Part shown: positions 19,118-21,623 of the stretch, piece by piece
Layout: each line of letters starts with the position of its first letter
Numbering within the stretch: position 1 is the first letter of the stretch
Assembly: GCF_001186125.1 (NCBI RefSeq)
Contig: NW_014040150.1
Span: forward strand, 42,598 to 64,220
DNA from: Sphaeroforma arctica JP610
Lineage: Eukaryota > Opisthokonta > Ichthyosporea > Ichthyophonida
Direction: 5' to 3'
Length of the DNA stretch: 21,623 nt
The notes under the pieces: model-generated
Database searches by the model: none
What the model saw: only the letters and a program-made list of their open reading frames with translations
Told to the model about the DNA's origin: nothing
Program-made: the position numbers and the translations under genes

Positions 19118-21317
19118 CTACTCCTGATTCATAGCCGATACCTGTGAAAGCAACTTAAGTTTCTCGGCCTCTGCCTTCTCTTTCTCCTTCTCTTCCTGTG
19201 TGAGCAAACGACCCTTCTCCAGCGTCTCCTTTCGCTCGCTATGTCTGTTGTTGAGTAAGCCTACTTGCTCACGCATGATACGTGTGAACTTAACAAACTC
19301 TTCGCATACATCCACCACGCGCTCCCTGAACCCGCTGGGCTTCATGCGCCCGTCGCTGTCAAACTCTTGCCACGCCTTTGCCACGGAACTTTGGTTGGCT
19401 GCGATATTCAATTTGGAGGTGTATATGTGTATGGTATATTTCGTGAGTGGCAATTATATGCCGAATCGTATATTAACGGGGTGTACTTTGTCGATGGATA
19501 GTGTAGCATGCACAATTACTTCGAAACTACTTTCAATGTATTCGAATGTGACCAACGTTATATCACAATATTACCACAGCGATGTGTTCAATTGCATTCG
19601 TACCAAGAAACCACACCCACAAATATCTGTCAGATGCGAGAAGTCTCAATAGCATTCAGACAAAGCGAAATGCAGGAAAAACACACTTCATAGAACAAAA
19701 TAGGAAATAATGGAATCAGCCCGCAATCACACGAGCCGTCCAACAGACTCCCAGTCTGTACTCCGTACACCCGTCACACAACTATAGGTAAACACACGTT
19801 GCATATATTACACGGGTATTCTTTTCAAAAGCACATACTTGTACATGGCATTCGCATCCACCGTGATAGTTTACGCAGCTCATTGACGGCGTTGAAGGAC
19901 TGAGAACCTCCGTTGACCTGGAACACAGCTGTTGTACGACCCTGAGTGGGACGTACTGATCCTGTGTTGAGCGGTATCCAGTCGATCTGGTTCTTGAATA
20001 CACCCTAGAAGCAATCGAATTGGAAAGGGATGAGAGATTGGGCTCACGATACCAGCTACCGACGTGAACAGGACTGTGTTTGTGTTAATATTGAAGTGAG
20101 ACTCAGTAGCATTTTCTAGCATACTAGTTATGCTACTTGAGGGGAATAGGCCGAAATGAAATACTACTGGTCAATGTAGCAGACATGAGGGGTAGATCTT
20201 CAGGGTCAAGCAGCAAGTGATAACAGTTGCCATATATATATATATATATATATAACATAAAAGGGAGCGTAAACTAATCACACACTTGATCAATTAAATT
20301 CCTGACACACAATGATATAACAAGGGTGTCCATAAAGCTACACATGAAAATATCGTGAAGCACTGAAACGCAAATGTTTGTGAATTAGGCGAGTGATCTT
20401 CCATCATTCTTCATACCCAAATCCTATGCAGAAACTTAATAGAACAGAACCTCTCACTAGTATGTTCGGCATATTGTGTAGCTACTCACGCGAGAGAAAA
20501 TATACACAATATAATCGAAGGAGATTGAGTGATATACACCACTGCTGATACTACTTCCGATAACAACACAAGCATCAATTGGATGCCACCTATTGCATTA
20601 AAAATTGATTTCGCTGGGTCATAAGTTTCACAGTCACAGATATCAAACGGCACAATACATATGAACTTTGTTACCAACGCTTCGATGGGAAAAATGGACA
20701 TCGCCATACGATTTCCCGTAGCCATTGCATGGTTTAAATTGTGCATGGGTGCTGCAAATTCATAGGGAAGGAAACGTGAACAAGTAATTATAGGTACTTA
20801 CGGTGATCGTTCCGTGCATCTCGGGCGATACCCAGATATGTCCTTCACTCCACTGTGTCAACGCTCTGAGCTCCAGAACCTGGATAAGAAATAGGATCCG
20901 TGGTTAGCAGACACAGACTTTATTGTTGGCGACACAGCTAGAAATAATCAGGTATAACCTGATAAGCATCAGGGATACTACATTGTATAATAAATGTATG
21001 TATGTTTCTTATTAAAACCCGAGTTGTAGAACTGTATGTACACAAGAACGCATAAACCCAGGCGAATACCACTGAGTTTCTGCGATCAGTACGAGAGACA
21101 TTACGATGCCACCTACCTTGGGCAATTCCTCTAGGGTAGGATCACGCACAGGCAGCCCACTCGGGTTGAACACACGCACATCACAATCCATGCGCTCAAG
21201 CAAACGTGCAGTCTCATACGCACATTTACGGGAAAAACTACTCTCGCGCAAAGATCCGTACAAGACTAAAATCCTGGGCTTGTGTTCTATTATTGCTCCT
21301 GAGAAATGCATCGCCAT
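19118..21317 (-). CDS. arsH: ArsH organoarsenical oxidase / NADPH-FMN reductase, 4 exons
   Basis: This is a complete gene for ArsH, an NADPH-dependent FMN flavoprotein of the flavodoxin-fold reductase family that oxidises trivalent methyl- and aromatic arsenicals to less toxic pentavalent forms. The exons are 21317-21117, 20879-20802, 20004-19839 and 19398-19118. Donors are GTAGGT, GTAAGT and GTATGT, all acceptors end in AG, and phases match (0, 0, 1), giving 241 residues. ArsH hallmarks lie in order: the FMN-phosphate loop [10 protein letters not shown] (residues 20-29), [10 protein letters not shown] (85-94), NQIDWIPL (98-105), [13 protein letters not shown] (125-137) and [20 protein letters not shown] at the start of exon 4. 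About 30 highly charged residues follow the conserved HSERKE, an unusual tail. The length suits the family. No break is visible. The start at 21317 gives only 14 residues before the first beta strand; an ATG two codons later is equally possible. A minus-strand AATAAA at 18922-18917 could be the poly(A) signal. No other arsenic gene is visible in the window. Confidence 0.95.
20232..20254. repeat. (TA)n microsatellite in arsH intron 2
   Basis: It is a short run of TA units inside the second intron of arsH, so a length change here would not alter the protein. Confidence 0.9.
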
Positions 21318-21623
21318 AATCGTGAAAATGTTTTGGGATTACAACAAAGCGAAAAACTCGTAATTTGTGCAATACGGCATACTTATTCTATTTGTTTCCT
21401 ATGTTTGTAACTTTATGCATATTGCAGACATAGAACGCTGGAAATTTACTCCACTAAGATGAGCATGCCATAGCGCGCGAAAACAATCATTTGTGTATGT
21501 AATATATGTACAAACAACCACACAAACACAAAACAAGTACACAGTTATACGTTACGCATAAGTATGCATTTTTTCGATTAAATATGTTTTACACACAGAC
21601 ACAGCCACGGCCGTAGCCGCAGA
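21318..21623. promoter_or_regulatory. Upstream region of arsH
   Basis: About 300 bases lie 5' of the arsH start on the minus strand. The DNA is AT-rich with ACACA-type runs. I see no clear TATA box or a binding site I can name. Any arsenic-responsive element would be expected here, but none can be supported from sequence alone. Confidence 0.25.

Noticed and set aside
19200-19693. Plus-strand frames of 61-150 codons
   Set aside because: Antisense to arsH exon 4 and intron 3; they are shadows of that gene.
20486-20746. 86-codon minus-strand frame
   Set aside because: Lies wholly inside arsH intron 2 between well-supported splice sites, with no motif of its own.
1-21623. CRISPR arrays, bacterial operons, rRNA genes
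   Set aside because: No regularly spaced short repeats, no Shine-Dalgarno-led gene strings and no rRNA-like sequence were seen.

Overview
The window is a piece of a nuclear genome from a repeat-rich, AT-leaning eukaryote. The clearest evidence is an arsH gene split by three GT-AG introns of about 0.24, 0.80 and 0.44 kb. Supporting signs are long gene-poor stretches, (TA)n microsatellites around an assembly gap, and old LTR-retrotransposon and DNA-transposon remains. I see no bacterial-style operons. A unicellular eukaryote, perhaps a holozoan protist such as an ichthyosporean, is my guess from overall texture only; no marker gene settles it.

Layout, left to right. 1-1500: AT-rich DNA with hairpins and one unassigned minus-strand ORF. 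About 1690-5770: minus-strand protein remnants. They include an ORF with in-frame Ser/Gly repeats and the fossil of a Ty3/Gypsy-like LTR retrotransposon, read right to left as Gag zinc knuckle, aspartic protease, reverse transcriptase and the start of RNase H. A possible solo LTR of another element sits between protease and RT. About 6085-6726: minus-strand remains of a pogo/Tigger-like DNA transposase. 7468-7981: a 231-bp tandem repeat. 8461-8847: a possible small secreted protein, or an exon. About 8850-15500: mostly non-coding, with AT microsatellites, a 20-N gap and a few unassigned ORFs, the longest being 175 codons at 14194-14721. 15510-15784: two copies of a repeat of about 140 bp. 15924-16567: a plus-strand ORF with a SWIM-like CxC...CxH motif and a small overlapping ORF. 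16554-18636: on the minus strand, a broken XPG/FEN1/EXO1-family nuclease gene with a long unrecognised C-terminal part. 19118-21317: a complete four-exon minus-strand arsH encoding a 241-residue flavoprotein of organoarsenical detoxification.

Only arsH looks like a working, well-supported gene. The most unusual item is the converging pair of SWIM-like ORF and XPG-like nuclease at 15.9-18.6 kb, which may be the remains of a two-gene DNA transposon of uncertain family. Family assignments rest on motifs read by eye. No database search or alignment was run.
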